Counted from the stretch's first letter, positions 1 through 9,262 are shown. The stretch: DNA of 64,000 nt from Dehalococcoidia bacterium (GCA_029941115.1 JAPYRK010000010.1:1-64000); one strand, 5' to 3'. Notes: a model not told the origin generated them from the sequence alone. Translations and numbers: made by a program.

Positions 1-1110
1 CCTCTTCAGCATTCCCGCATATCCTGCAATTTCAGTGTTTGCCACTTTATGTTCAACTATATGAACGCAAAGAAAAGCGCCCAGATTAGTAAAGAGATAG
101 GCTCCGACAAAGAACGCCACCGCGCCAGCACCCAACGTAGAGCCAACTGCAAGAGCCGCCAATCCAACTGCAATATTGCCTGCCTGTGCGATCGAAGAGT
201 AGCCTAGCAAACGTTTTGCATCTGTTTGTCGAAGCGCACCTGTATTTCCTATAATCATCGACGCGATCGCCAATATTGAAAAAATCTGACTCATATCATC
301 TGATAAAAAAGAGTCTCCGCCGGCTAGTCCACCGTATAGAATTCTCAATGCGATAGCGAACCCCGCTGCTTTAGAGGCAACCGAAAGAAATGCCCCCACG
401 GGGCTGGGCGCGCCCTGGTAAATATCTGGGGCCCAGCCGTGAAACGGAGCGAGTGCCATCTTGTATCCAACGCCTGCTGTGATAAATATGAATGTAAGAA
501 GGAGTACTAGTTTAAACTCCTCTGGTGAAGAAAGAATAAACTGAGAAATCATATCCAGAGAAGTTGAACCTGATATTCCAAAAAGGAACACGAGACCGTA
601 CAGCAATACCGCCGCCGCTACTGCACCAGTCAAAAGATATTTCAGTCCGGCTTCAGCTCCGCGATCATCCCGTACAACTGCCGTGAGAATATATTGAGAC
701 AGTGAAATAGTCTCGATCGCTATAAAAATGGTGATCAAATCGTTTGCCTGCGTAAGTATTAACATTCCTCCCACTGCAGTCAAGAGCAAGGCATAAAACT
801 CCATCTCATTTTCAAGCTTGGCCGCCCAATCTTGGGTTGCTAATACTACGGCGATTGTGGCTCCAACGATGATCATAGAGAAAAAAATTGAAAATGCGTC
901 GAGTCTAATCGCGCCTGAAAGTCCAACCGAATCGGTTTGATTTAGGTGATGGGCTACAAGCCAGACAAAAGCTAAAACGAGAGAAATACTCGCCCAAAAC
1001 CCAAGGTATCTCTTCTTGATCGGTAAAAGTCCGAGCGTAAGAATAATTCCGGAACCGCAAAACGCCAGAAGAGCTGGGGCTACAAGGTTCAGGTTGTCAA
1101 TGAGCGTCAT
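1..1110 (-). CDS. nuoN: NADH-quinone oxidoreductase subunit N (partial)
   Basis: This is an antiporter-like membrane subunit of complex I, which helps move protons across the cytoplasmic membrane while electrons pass to quinone. Reading the minus strand from ATG at 1110 gives 370 open codons to the window edge, so the C-terminus is missing. The translation is highly hydrophobic with many membrane segments. The family signature KMALAPFHGWAPDIYQGAPS lies near residue 218, with its conserved lysine, and RQTDAKRLLGYSSIAQAG follows near residue 300. The start ATG overlaps the nuoM stop in an ATGA arrangement, so the two are translationally coupled. It is the last visible gene of the operon and the identification is secure. 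Confidence 0.97.
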   Translation of the reverse strand, partial: MTLIDNLNLVAPALLAFCGSGIILTLGLLPIKKRYLGFWASISLVLAFVWLVAHHLNQTDSVGLSGAIRLDAFSIFFSMIIVGATIAVVLATQDWAAKLENEMEFYALLLTAVGGMLILTQANDLITIFIAIETISLSQYILTAVVRDDRGAEAGLKYLLTGAVAAAVLLYGLVFLFGISGSTSLDMISQFILSSPEEFKLVLLLTFIFITAGVGYKMALAPFHGWAPDIYQGAPSPVGAFLSVASKAAGFAIALRILYGGLAGGDSFLSDDMSQIFSILAIASMIIGNTGALRQTDAKRLLGYSSIAQAGNIAVGLAALAVGSTLGAGAVAFFVGAYLFTNLGAFLCVHIVEHKVANTEIAGYAGMLKR

Positions 1111-2582
1111 ACTAGTTCCTCCAGAGCTTCCATCACTTGAGCAATCGGAAGTATTCCGCTCTCAATAGACTCAGCTAGTAGAGCTGGATAAATACCAAAT
1201 AAAACAATCGGTATCAGTAATGCTGCAACGGCTAGCCACTCGTACCATGACGTACTATCACGAAGATGCTCCCACTCTCTTCTAGGCGGCCCTTGAAACA
1301 CTCGTTGTACAGTCCACAAGATATAGCCCGATGAAAGAACCACTCCAAGAACACCCAAGATAGTTGCCACCGGATGGGGCTCAAGAGCCCCCAAAAACAC
1401 AGTGATCTCTGCGACGAATCCAGACAGCCCCGGTAATCCTAATGAGGCAAGACCAGCAATGACCATAATGACCCCGCCCTTAGGCAGATGATGCATTAGA
1501 CCAGACATCTCAGAGATTTGTCGCGTATGGGTCCGTTCATATACATATCCAACCATCACAAACAAAAGACCTGTGATAGTTCCGTGCGTAAACATCTGGA
1601 ACGCAGCACCACTAAACCCAACTGAATTCATGGCGCTAACACCGAGGAGAACATAACCCATGTGCGACACCGACGAGTACGCAATAAGTCTCTTGAGATC
1701 AGTCTGACGGAGTGTTATCACTCCACCCCAAATAATCGTTATTCCGGCTAAGGTGGCAAGAATTGTCTGTGAATCGTATGCGACCTCCGGTAGAAGCGGG
1801 ACTGCGATGCGTAAAATTCCATAACCACCCATCTTCAAAAGTACTCCAGCCAGCATGACCGAAACCGCTGTCGGTGCATCAGTATGTGCATCGGGTAACC
1901 ATGTGTGAACTGGGAATATCGGTAGTTTGACCAGGAATGCAAGCATAATTGACCAAAAGATGAAGCCTAGAGGAATAGCTGCATCAGTGACGGGGGAATC
2001 CGTCAATGTCTGAATATCGAACGAGCCGCCAGCAGCTCCTAGAAGCAGAAAGCCAGCCAACATTAACGCCGAACCGGCCAAGGTATACAGTAAGAATTTC
2101 GTCGCCGAATAAAGTTTACGCCCTGTTCCCCATCGGGATATCAACATAAACATCGGAAGCAGTTCCAGCTCCCAGAAAAGGAAAAATTGTATCAAATCTA
2201 GTGATAGAAACACGCCTGCAACGGCGCTTTCAAGCAGCAACAACCAGCTAAAATACTGGCCAGTTTTCTCGGAAATATTCCAAGAAATCAACACAGCGAC
2301 AACCGAAAGTAATCCCAACAATAAAATCATTGGGGCCGACAAGCCGTCAATTCCAAGTCCAAAACTTAGAGTAAATAAATCAGTTGAAATCCACTCAGTT
2401 GTCTCTACATACTGCAACCCCCCTGCAGTATTGTCATACATCACATACATGATTATCGAGATTAAAAACGCGAGGCTAGTGAAAAATAAAGCGATCCATC
2501 GGGCTTCGCCTTTCCGTGAGTCAGGCAGAAACGCAGTAAGTAATCCTCCTGCGAGAGGTAATAATAGGAACGCAGCTAACAC
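1107..2582 (-). CDS. nuoM: NADH-quinone oxidoreductase subunit M
   Basis: This 491-residue antiporter-like subunit of the complex I membrane arm has the usual family length and about 14 hydrophobic segments. Visible family marks are the membrane glutamate in FWELELLPMF (E138), a buried lysine K219 in VKLPIFPVHTWLPDAHTDAP, and RQTDLKRLIAYSSVSHMGYV further on. These residues form the proton path in homologues. It lies 16 bases after nuoL and overlaps nuoN by four bases, so it belongs to the same transcript. Nothing in the sequence looks damaged. Confidence 0.97.
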   Translation of the reverse strand: MLAAFLLLPLAGGLLTAFLPDSRKGEARWIALFFTSLAFLISIIMYVMYDNTAGGLQYVETTEWISTDLFTLSFGLGIDGLSAPMILLLGLLSVVAVLISWNISEKTGQYFSWLLLLESAVAGVFLSLDLIQFFLFWELELLPMFMLISRWGTGRKLYSATKFLLYTLAGSALMLAGFLLLGAAGGSFDIQTLTDSPVTDAAIPLGFIFWSIMLAFLVKLPIFPVHTWLPDAHTDAPTAVSVMLAGVLLKMGGYGILRIAVPLLPEVAYDSQTILATLAGITIIWGGVITLRQTDLKRLIAYSSVSHMGYVLLGVSAMNSVGFSGAAFQMFTHGTITGLLFVMVGYVYERTHTRQISEMSGLMHHLPKGGVIMVIAGLASLGLPGLSGFVAEITVFLGALEPHPVATILGVLGVVLSSGYILWTVQRVFQGPPRREWEHLRDSTSWYEWLAVAALLIPIVLFGIYPALLAESIESGILPIAQVMEALEELV

Positions 2583-2598
2583 TAAACTTCTCCTCGTC

Positions 2599-4650
2599 CT
2601 ACTTCGGTGGAATCAAATTTTTTGGATTAAGTAATTTAAATGAGTAGTCAATAATTGCATGTACATCGATTCCGATGGAGCTCAACATATCGCCAGACAG
2701 GACTAAAAAGCCTCCGGCAACGGCCACAACGCCCACCATATAAAGAGACGTGTAACTTTGCAATTGTCCTGTTTCAGTCCTCCTCAGAGCTTCGCCTAAG
2801 AGTTTTGTTCCCGAGCCGACTCCGTTGACTACAGGCTCAATTACGCGCTGATCGACGGCCTCTGCCCCTCGCGCAACACCATTAAGCAGTGCCATGCGTA
2901 CCACACCAGTCTCAGCAAATTCATTGACGTAATAAAGTCTTCTTAGAATATTATGTGCTCGGGGAAATCGATCCTGAATAACCGCTGATGAAGGCTGATT
3001 CGCTAAATAAATCGCAGCGGCAGTACCGATTCCGCCTAGCGCCACGATAGTAGAAATAGTCAAGACAAAGCTGTCCATGTGGAAATGAAAATGCTGCATC
3101 TCCTTCGGGAGTGCTCCCTCAACAAATTCGCCAAAGTGAAGCAGCGCAGCAAAACCCAAAATGACTGCCGCCACGGACCCAATTAACATCGGAACTCCCA
3201 TAGCCGGAGGAGACTCTGTAACGTGTCCCTGGTAATTTCCATGGGCTTCATCTTCAGAACTATGATGGACCCCAGACGGATCGCCTCCTTTGTACTCGCC
3301 AAAAAAGGTCATGAAAATCACTCTAAACATGTACAAGGCGGTCATGAATGCCACAATGGTTCCGACAAGCCACAATAACTTATCAACATGCCAGGCCTCT
3401 AGCAAAATTTCATCTTTTGACCAAAAACCAGCGAGTGGGAAAATTCCTGATAAAGACAATGAGCCAATTACAAACGTTAGGAAGGTCAGAGGCATTTTGG
3501 TGCGTAAGCCGCCCATTTTAGGCATTTCGAATGTACCTGTTGCGTGGCTTACCGACCCGGCGCCCCAAAAAAGTAAGCTCTTGAAAAACGCATGTGTGAA
3601 AAGATGAAATATCGCAGCCACGTATCCGCCCAGACCAATCGCCATCACCATATAACCCAGCTGAGAAATTGTTGAGTACGCCAAAACACGTTTTATGTCA
3701 GTCACAACCAACGCCATTGAAGCCGCGAAAATGGCAGTAAAACCACCTACATAAGCTATTGCTGTTGATACTGATGCTGGTGCGGCTTCAATGGTTGGAA
3801 AGAATCTGGCGAGTAAATAAACTCCGGCTGCTACCATGGTTGCTGAGTGCACTATCGATGAGACGGGGGTCGGTCCTTCCATTGCGTCAGGTAACCAGAA
3901 ATGCAAAGGAAATTGAGCGCTCTTACCGGCCGCTCCTGCTAATAAACCAATAGTGAATCCAGTGAGAATTGGTGCCGAAATTAAACCCACATGCGCCATC
4001 TCATTAATTTCACTAATCGAAAATGTTCCGGTCTTGGCCCATATAAGCGTTACAGCCAGAACTAATCCAATATCACCGAATCGAGTAACAATGAATGCTT
4101 TCTTAGCAGCCGCAGCAGCCGAAGGGCGATCGAACCAAAATCCTATGAGTAGATATGACGTAAGGCCCACTAGTTCCCAGTGTATAAAAAGTTGCAAGAG
4201 ACTTGAGGCCATAATTAACCCCAACATCGACGCGACAAATAGCGACATAAACAAGAAAAATCTCGAGTACGCGGGGTCGTGTTCCATGTAACCCATCGAA
4301 TATAATTGCACCAACAACGCGATTGATGTGACTACGAAAATCATTACTGCCGACAAGCCATCAATTCCAAGGCCGAAGCTGATCTGAAGATCAAAAATAG
4401 AAAGCCATAAGTATTCGCCAAGCCCAATATCTGCGCCATGATGCCCGATGGACATATCCAGCGTCCACAGACCTAATACCCATGACAAGACCGCAAATAC
4501 TATGGCTATATTTCCTGCCCTATTTTCCGGCAAGACATTAGCCAAACGAGTTCTTCTAGCAAATATTGATACCGCTATAACCCCTGCGGATCCAAGTGGA
4601 GCCAGGTATATCAGCCAAATAAGAAATTCAGGGATATCAGGTAAAAACAT
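2599..4650 (-). CDS. nuoL: NADH-quinone oxidoreductase subunit L
   Basis: This 683-residue protein is the distal antiporter-like subunit of complex I, carrying the long lateral helix in its C-terminal part. Family residues seen are E159 in HWELVGLTSYLLIGFWF, K243 in AAGKSAQFPLHFWLPDAMEG, and LAGFWSKDEIL near residue 410. A histidine- and acid-rich loop follows around residues 465-485, and the C-terminus carries further membrane segments. Length is slightly above the usual 610-670. The start ATG overlaps the stop of the small upstream gene as TAATG, which indicates translational coupling with it. Confidence 0.97.
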   Translation of the reverse strand: MFLPDIPEFLIWLIYLAPLGSAGVIAVSIFARRTRLANVLPENRAGNIAIVFAVLSWVLGLWTLDMSIGHHGADIGLGEYLWLSIFDLQISFGLGIDGLSAVMIFVVTSIALLVQLYSMGYMEHDPAYSRFFLFMSLFVASMLGLIMASSLLQLFIHWELVGLTSYLLIGFWFDRPSAAAAAKKAFIVTRFGDIGLVLAVTLIWAKTGTFSISEINEMAHVGLISAPILTGFTIGLLAGAAGKSAQFPLHFWLPDAMEGPTPVSSIVHSATMVAAGVYLLARFFPTIEAAPASVSTAIAYVGGFTAIFAASMALVVTDIKRVLAYSTISQLGYMVMAIGLGGYVAAIFHLFTHAFFKSLLFWGAGSVSHATGTFEMPKMGGLRTKMPLTFLTFVIGSLSLSGIFPLAGFWSKDEILLEAWHVDKLLWLVGTIVAFMTALYMFRVIFMTFFGEYKGGDPSGVHHSSEDEAHGNYQGHVTESPPAMGVPMLIGSVAAVILGFAALLHFGEFVEGALPKEMQHFHFHMDSFVLTISTIVALGGIGTAAAIYLANQPSSAVIQDRFPRAHNILRRLYYVNEFAETGVVRMALLNGVARGAEAVDQRVIEPVVNGVGSGTKLLGEALRRTETGQLQSYTSLYMVGVVAVAGGFLVLSGDMLSSIGIDVHAIIDYSFKLLNPKNLIPPK

Positions 4651-4838
4651 TAAATTTTATTCAAAACCTCCCGAGCAACGTGCGTTTTTCCATCGGGGAT
4701 CCAAAGTTCACGAGGGTCACTCATCCCAGTTGTCTCAATCGGGGGGATTATACGAACAGCAAGTGCCTCCTGATTGAAAAGTTCGCGCCACATCTCAGCT
4801 GAGTATCCGTCCTCAACATCCATAAACTTAACCCACAT
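4650..4838 (-). CDS. Small DUF2007-like protein inside the nuo operon
   Basis: This is a 62-residue protein read from ATG at 4838; a GGGGTG ribosome site sits five bases upstream, which favours this ATG over the TTG at 4850. The pattern VKFMDVEDGYSAEMWRELF, then LAVRI, then ELWIPDGKTHVAREVL resembles the DUF2007 fold (putative signal-transducing protein), with a beta-strand, a helix carrying SAEMWRELF, and a C-terminal strand plus helix. That match is by eye and tentative. It sits between nuoK and nuoL, 12 bases after nuoK, and its stop overlaps the nuoL start, so it is made together with complex I. It is not one of the 14 core subunits. An assembly or regulatory role is inferred from position only. 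Confidence 0.75.
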   Translation of the reverse strand: MWVKFMDVEDGYSAEMWRELFNQEALAVRIIPPIETTGMSDPRELWIPDGKTHVAREVLNKI

Positions 4839-4850
4839 ATGACACCCCAA

Positions 4851-5201
4851 TTACCAACGCATCAAATTGATTCGGTCGAGATCAACTGTTTCGCGCTTTC
4901 GATACACCAAAACGGAAAGCGCAAGAGCAACTGCTGCTTCCGCTGCAGCTACACTCAAAATAAATACAACAAATACGTGGCCATCCACCAAACCTGCTTC
5001 ACTCGACGTATTCTGCGGAAATCGTGAAAATGCTAACAGCGCCAAAATCGAACCATTGAGCATCAGCTCAATCCCCATTAATACGGCAATGGCGCTGCGT
5101 TTACCAAGCGCGATAGCAGTCCCTAAACCGAAAACAGACCCCGATACAATCAGATAATGCACAAGGCCGATCTCGAATATTAGTTCAGAAATTCCGGTCA
5201 C
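4851..5201 (-). CDS. nuoK: NADH-quinone oxidoreductase subunit K
   Basis: This is a small three-helix subunit of the complex I membrane arm, 116 residues here against about 100 in most bacteria. The two membrane glutamates needed for proton transfer are present: E45 in VLMGIELMLNG and E88 in SVAAAEAAVALAL. The start codon is GTG, overlapping the nuoJ stop as GTGA. The extra length is a polar C-terminal tail of about 15 residues ending in NLMRW. Identification is secure from motif, length and operon position. Confidence 0.96.
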   Translation of the reverse strand: MTGISELIFEIGLVHYLIVSGSVFGLGTAIALGKRSAIAVLMGIELMLNGSILALLAFSRFPQNTSSEAGLVDGHVFVVFILSVAAAEAAVALALSVLVYRKRETVDLDRINLMRW

Positions 5202-5716
5202 CTGCCCTCGCCCTCCTCTGGATCTGAAGGCGAAATCTGCACAAGCATGATTGCGCCGATAAGCGCGAATAGCAGCAGCACTGACGCGATCTCGAAAGCC
5301 AAAACATATTTACCTAACAGTAAATTTCCAATTAAATCAATCGTAGTAGTGAAATCAGTCGCCGGACCAGACCAACTAGTGTCCAGGGCTAAAAAGCCCA
5401 CAAAGGTGGCAATACCTCCTGCAGCAAGCAGTCCTGGTAAAACGTATATCGTATTTCCATTATCGCGGGAGGCCAGCGGAGTCAACATAACCGCAAACAC
5501 CATAAGAACTGAAATGGAACCGGCATAGATAAGAATTTGTGCCATCGCTATGAAGTCTGCCGATAATGTCAGAAATAATCCTGCCATGCCCAAAAACGAA
5601 ATGACTAAGAAAGCTAAAGCGTGCAATAAGTTTCTTGCAAGGAATACCAAAGTCCCAGAACCTAGTACCAGGCCCGCCATCATATAAAAACCGATAACAA
5701 TTCCAGGAGAATCCAT
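5198..5716 (-). CDS. nuoJ: NADH-quinone oxidoreductase subunit J
   Basis: This 172-residue protein has five hydrophobic segments and is the J subunit of the complex I membrane arm. The conserved motif LIYAGSISVLMVFAVMLTP, which contains the pi-bulge helix of the third segment, lies at about residues 62-80. It starts nine bases after the nuoH stop and overlaps nuoK by four bases. In most nuo operons nuoI stands between nuoH and nuoJ; here there is no room for it. Confidence 0.96.
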   Translation of the reverse strand: MDSPGIVIGFYMMAGLVLGSGTLVFLARNLLHALAFLVISFLGMAGLFLTLSADFIAMAQILIYAGSISVLMVFAVMLTPLASRDNGNTIYVLPGLLAAGGIATFVGFLALDTSWSGPATDFTTTIDLIGNLLLGKYVLAFEIASVLLLFALIGAIMLVQISPSDPEEGEGR

Positions 5717-5724
5717 CTAAATCA

Positions 5725-7155
5725 TCATCCCCTTAGTACTTTTGCTGCTTGCAGACCGCCCATTTTTCGTGTCAAAATCGGAGCTGGTGGCGCCGAAAGA
5801 TCAGTATCCCTAAATAGCACTCTCATCCACACGAAAGTAAGACCTACTGCTGCCGCTACATTTACAAGCGCAATAAGTCCGAGAGACAAGAAGCTGGGAG
5901 CGTCCCACCGTACGAGGATTGAACTCTCAATGGCTGTCAAAAACATTAACGCAATTGATACAGGTATGAGAAACTTCCACGCGAAGCCCATTAATTGATC
6001 TAACCTAAATCGTGGTAGCGTCGCCCGTATCCAAACAAATAAGAAGTACACCAATCCAATCTTAGTAGCCAAAATCAGGTAGCCTGGAATCCAAGTCTCT
6101 AGACCAAAAAACGTGTACCCGCCTAGGAAAAATGTCGACATCAGGGCCCCTACAAGGATTGCGTTGCCCAGTTCGACAGCCATAAATAGTCCGGCCTTCA
6201 TACCGGAATACTCTGTGTAAAAGCCAGCCACTATCTCGGATTCTGCTTCTCCAATATCATTCGGTGTCCGGTTTATTTCAGCGGTTGACGCAAATAGAAA
6301 GGCTAACGCCGCGAAAGGAATCAGCATAATCAGCCATACTCCCTGTTCTGATTGCCACATAACTATCTCAGAAAGCTTCGTCGAGCCCGTTAAAAGGACT
6401 ACTGCTAAAAGCGAGACCGATATCGGGATTTCATACGAGATCATCATTGCTATCGTACGCATGGCTCCAAGCAATGAATAATGATTATTTGAGGCCCACC
6501 CAGCCATGAACACTGCTAGCACTCCTAACGACGAAATGGCAATCACAAACAACACACCCACGTCCAAGTCTGCGTAGGACATCTTTGGTGACCATGGGAT
6601 CGGAGCCCATCCAAGAATGGCTGGGATAAATACAGCAATTGGTGGTGCGAAATACAAAAAACGGTCAGCTCCGCGAGGTATAATTATTTCCTTCTGCATG
6701 AGCTTTAAAGCATCTGCTAGGCTTTGGAGAAGGCCAAAAGGACCAGTTCTATTCGGGCCCTGTCGAATCTGAAATTTTGCGAGGAGTCGCCTTTCCGCCC
6801 AGGGACCTATAAGCAACCATCCTCCCACAACAGAAACAATCCCCGTCGCGCCCAACAACGTCGGAATCAAATATGTAAGCGTAGACGCGATCCTAGAATC
6901 CATTCCACTACTGTTAATAGCATCGGACAGACTGACCATCGCATTCCCAAAATCGCGGATGTCATACCACTTGCCGTCTAGTTGGCCTGAAACCACCATA
7001 TATCCTATCAATATCTGGGAAATAACAAAGCCAATTAGGGCAACTGAAAGCGCCACCAATACAAGCTTTGGGAGACCGAGGGCTCGATCCAGAAGAGAGC
7101 GATGTTCTGCTATCTGACGGGACATTGGCGTAGCTGGTCGCGTATCGCTACTCAT
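5725..7155 (-). CDS. nuoH: NADH-quinone oxidoreductase subunit H, N-terminally extended
   Basis: This membrane subunit forms the quinone entry chamber of complex I with NuoB and NuoD. The hallmark stretches ERRLLAKFQIRQGPNRTGPF (121-140) and AEINRTPNDIGEAESEIVAG (292-311) are intact. At 476 residues it is about 120-140 longer than the usual 325-350. The N-terminal excess of about 85 residues holds one additional predicted membrane helix (about residues 31-56) and a loop before the normal first helix. About 20 extra polar residues close the C-terminus. It overlaps the nuoD stop by four bases. Function is secure; the role of the extension is unknown. Confidence 0.96.
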   Translation of the reverse strand: MSSDTRPATPMSRQIAEHRSLLDRALGLPKLVLVALSVALIGFVISQILIGYMVVSGQLDGKWYDIRDFGNAMVSLSDAINSSGMDSRIASTLTYLIPTLLGATGIVSVVGGWLLIGPWAERRLLAKFQIRQGPNRTGPFGLLQSLADALKLMQKEIIIPRGADRFLYFAPPIAVFIPAILGWAPIPWSPKMSYADLDVGVLFVIAISSLGVLAVFMAGWASNNHYSLLGAMRTIAMMISYEIPISVSLLAVVLLTGSTKLSEIVMWQSEQGVWLIMLIPFAALAFLFASTAEINRTPNDIGEAESEIVAGFYTEYSGMKAGLFMAVELGNAILVGALMSTFFLGGYTFFGLETWIPGYLILATKIGLVYFLFVWIRATLPRFRLDQLMGFAWKFLIPVSIALMFLTAIESSILVRWDAPSFLSLGLIALVNVAAAVGLTFVWMRVLFRDTDLSAPPAPILTRKMGGLQAAKVLRG

Positions 7156-8255
7156 CTATCAATCTCCCCCACAACAATGTCTAGTGACCCCAGAGTCACA
7201 ATCGCGTCTGATAATGCGGCATCACGTCCCAGTTCATTCAACAGCGATAAATTAATCAGGCTAGGCGCACGCAAGTGAAAGCGGTACGGAAATGGGCCTC
7301 CATCCGATACGAGAAAAAACCCAATCTCACCTCGTGGGCTCTCGATACGTGAGTAAATCTCGCCCTCATCTGGCCGAAGAGCCAAGGGAATATCTGTTTT
7401 ATGAGCCCCAGATGGGATTTGTGAAATTGCTTGCTTAATAATCTTTACAGATTGATAGAGTTCGCTCATTCGCACCATGAATCGGTCGTATACATCACCG
7501 GATTTTCCAACTACCACATCGAAATCCATTCGATCATAAACGGAGTATGGATCTGCCTTCCTTAAGTCCCATGGAATGCCGCTCCCTCTCAGTACCGGAC
7601 CGGTTAACGACGCGTTAACTGCATCTTCGGGGGAAATAACACCCACTCCTCGTGTTCTGGCCAAAAATACCTCATTAGACACTAGAAGTTCGTGGTACTC
7701 ATCAATGCGATCGGGCAGCTCATCGACCAATTCTTGAAGTGCGGGCCAGAATTCTACAGGTGGGTCAAAGGCAACGCCACCAATTCTCATATAGTTGGTT
7801 GTTAATCGAGCTCCGCATGTCATCTCAAAGAGGTCAAGTATCTTTTCTCGTTCGCGAAACATATAGAGAAGTGGTGTCTGCCAGGCGCCGGCATCAGAAA
7901 TTAATGTGCCATTAGCCATGGCATGAGATGCGATTCTCTGTAATTCAGAAAAAATCACTCGAAGATATTCAGCGCGCTCTGGTACTTCTACACCGGCCAA
8001 TCGCTCAACCGCGATGGCCAGGCCTAAGTTCCCCGTCATGGCTGCTAAGTAGTCGGCCCGATCAGTGAAAGGAATATTCTGGGTGAATGTTCGTTCCTCA
8101 GCCAATTTCTCCATCGAACGATGTAAATATCCAACAATCATGTCTAGATCTTTTATTTTCTCGCCATCCATCACAACCCGTAAACGAAATACTCCGTGAG
8201 TTGATGGATGCTGCGGTCCAATATTTAAGACATATGGCTCTGTGGAGGTGGTCAT
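7152..8255 (-). CDS. nuoD: NADH-quinone oxidoreductase subunit D
   Basis: This 367-residue peripheral-arm subunit is related to the large subunit of NiFe hydrogenases and lines the quinone site. The family motifs GPQHPSTHGVFRL (13-25) and GYLHRSMEKLAEERT (42-56) are present, including the histidine that contacts the quinone head group. The hydrogenase nickel-binding cysteines are absent, as is normal for NuoD. Length is a little short of the usual 390-410. Partner NuoB, which would carry cluster N2 against this subunit, is not encoded next to it. Confidence 0.97.
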   Translation of the reverse strand: MTTSTEPYVLNIGPQHPSTHGVFRLRVVMDGEKIKDLDMIVGYLHRSMEKLAEERTFTQNIPFTDRADYLAAMTGNLGLAIAVERLAGVEVPERAEYLRVIFSELQRIASHAMANGTLISDAGAWQTPLLYMFREREKILDLFEMTCGARLTTNYMRIGGVAFDPPVEFWPALQELVDELPDRIDEYHELLVSNEVFLARTRGVGVISPEDAVNASLTGPVLRGSGIPWDLRKADPYSVYDRMDFDVVVGKSGDVYDRFMVRMSELYQSVKIIKQAISQIPSGAHKTDIPLALRPDEGEIYSRIESPRGEIGFFLVSDGGPFPYRFHLRAPSLINLSLLNELGRDAALSDAIVTLGSLDIVVGEIDR

Positions 8256-8264
8256 ATCCTGTGA

Positions 8265-8879
8265 TCAACCTCTACCTTCACTGAGATCAGTCTCAGCTCT
8301 ATTCTCATCTGTTTCACCCGTAACAACATAAGCTACGCCGGCCTCAACGTTTTCCTGATTAATTGGCCGAATCGGTTTGTCCTTATCTTCAAATGGGAAA
8401 CCTTCTAAACCTGGAGTAATTCTCCCCGGCATCGCCAAAAAGTCCTTACGAAGAGGATGACCAGGAAACCCATCCCACAAAAATAGTCTACGCAAATCAG
8501 GATGCCCTTCAAATCGCACACCCATAAGATCGTAAACTTCCCTTTCCTGCAGTAAAGCTCCTTTGTAAACCGGATATGCACTCTGAACAACTGCCGGATC
8601 CATACCATGAGTTCTCGTCTTGACTACCAGTTGATGATTCAAGTCTAGGCTTTGTAGATGGTAAATAACTTCGATGTGTGTATGTCTGTCAACTGCAGTT
8701 AAATTAGACAACTGAGCCGCATCAAATTCATCCGAATCAAGCAACCACCGCAAGGCCTCAATCACTCGATCCGGAGCGACTTCTATCCATTCATCAGTGA
8801 CCGCAGTGACAATGTCTGGTAACGATTTACCCAATACTTGACTCACGAAAATTCCTGATAATTGTGTGGCGGTGCGCAT
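8265..8879 (-). CDS. nuoC: NADH-quinone oxidoreductase subunit C
   Basis: This peripheral-arm subunit is about 204 residues from ATG at 8879. That start has an AGGA ribosome site about eight bases upstream, overlapping the nuoA stop; an alternative ATG at 8897 lies inside nuoA and has a poorer site. The NuoC signature QEREVYDLMGVRFEGHPDLR is complete (about residues 117-136 counted from the longer start) and continues to FPGHPLRKDF. It follows nuoA directly, although nuoB normally separates the two. An acidic tail of about 30 residues ends the protein. Confidence 0.95.
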   Translation of the reverse strand: MRTATQLSGIFVSQVLGKSLPDIVTAVTDEWIEVAPDRVIEALRWLLDSDEFDAAQLSNLTAVDRHTHIEVIYHLQSLDLNHQLVVKTRTHGMDPAVVQSAYPVYKGALLQEREVYDLMGVRFEGHPDLRRLFLWDGFPGHPLRKDFLAMPGRITPGLEGFPFEDKDKPIRPINQENVEAGVAYVVTGETDENRAETDLSEGRG

Positions 8880-8887
8880 AGTTTTTC

Positions 8888-9262
8888 CTAACGCCATTCC
8901 AGAGCCCGTTTACGCCAAGCGTAAACAAGTCCGAGCAGTAGAATTCCAATAAATAAAACGGCCTTCCACAGCACCGTTAGAGCTAGCTCTTGATGCTCTA
9001 CCGCCCACGGGTACAGAAAAATTACTTCAACATCGAAAATCACAAATCCGAGTGCGAAAAGATAATATCGTGCGTTGAATTGGCCCCATGAAGAACCCTC
9101 GGCTTCAACGCCACATTCGTATGTCGCGAGTTTGATCGGGTTGGGGTTTTCGGGTCGAATCTTTAATTGGTAAAGCAGGAAAGACACCATTATTGGCAAC
9201 ATCGGGAATGCAATTGCCAAAGTGAACAAGATTCCCACTCGACCAAATACTTCGGGGATCAC
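8888..9262 (-). CDS. nuoA: NADH-quinone oxidoreductase subunit A
   Basis: This 124-residue subunit has three membrane segments and links the membrane and peripheral arms. Family motifs are YECGVEA (48-54) and FDVEVIFLYPWA (76-87). The start is GTG with a good GGAGG ribosome site five to six bases upstream. It is the first nuo gene; the 100-base gap upstream (9263-9362) is AT-rich near the preceding cupin gene and probably holds the operon promoter, although no clear hexamer pair stands out. Confidence 0.97.
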   Translation of the reverse strand: MIPEVFGRVGILFTLAIAFPMLPIMVSFLLYQLKIRPENPNPIKLATYECGVEAEGSSWGQFNARYYLFALGFVIFDVEVIFLYPWAVEHQELALTVLWKAVLFIGILLLGLVYAWRKRALEWR

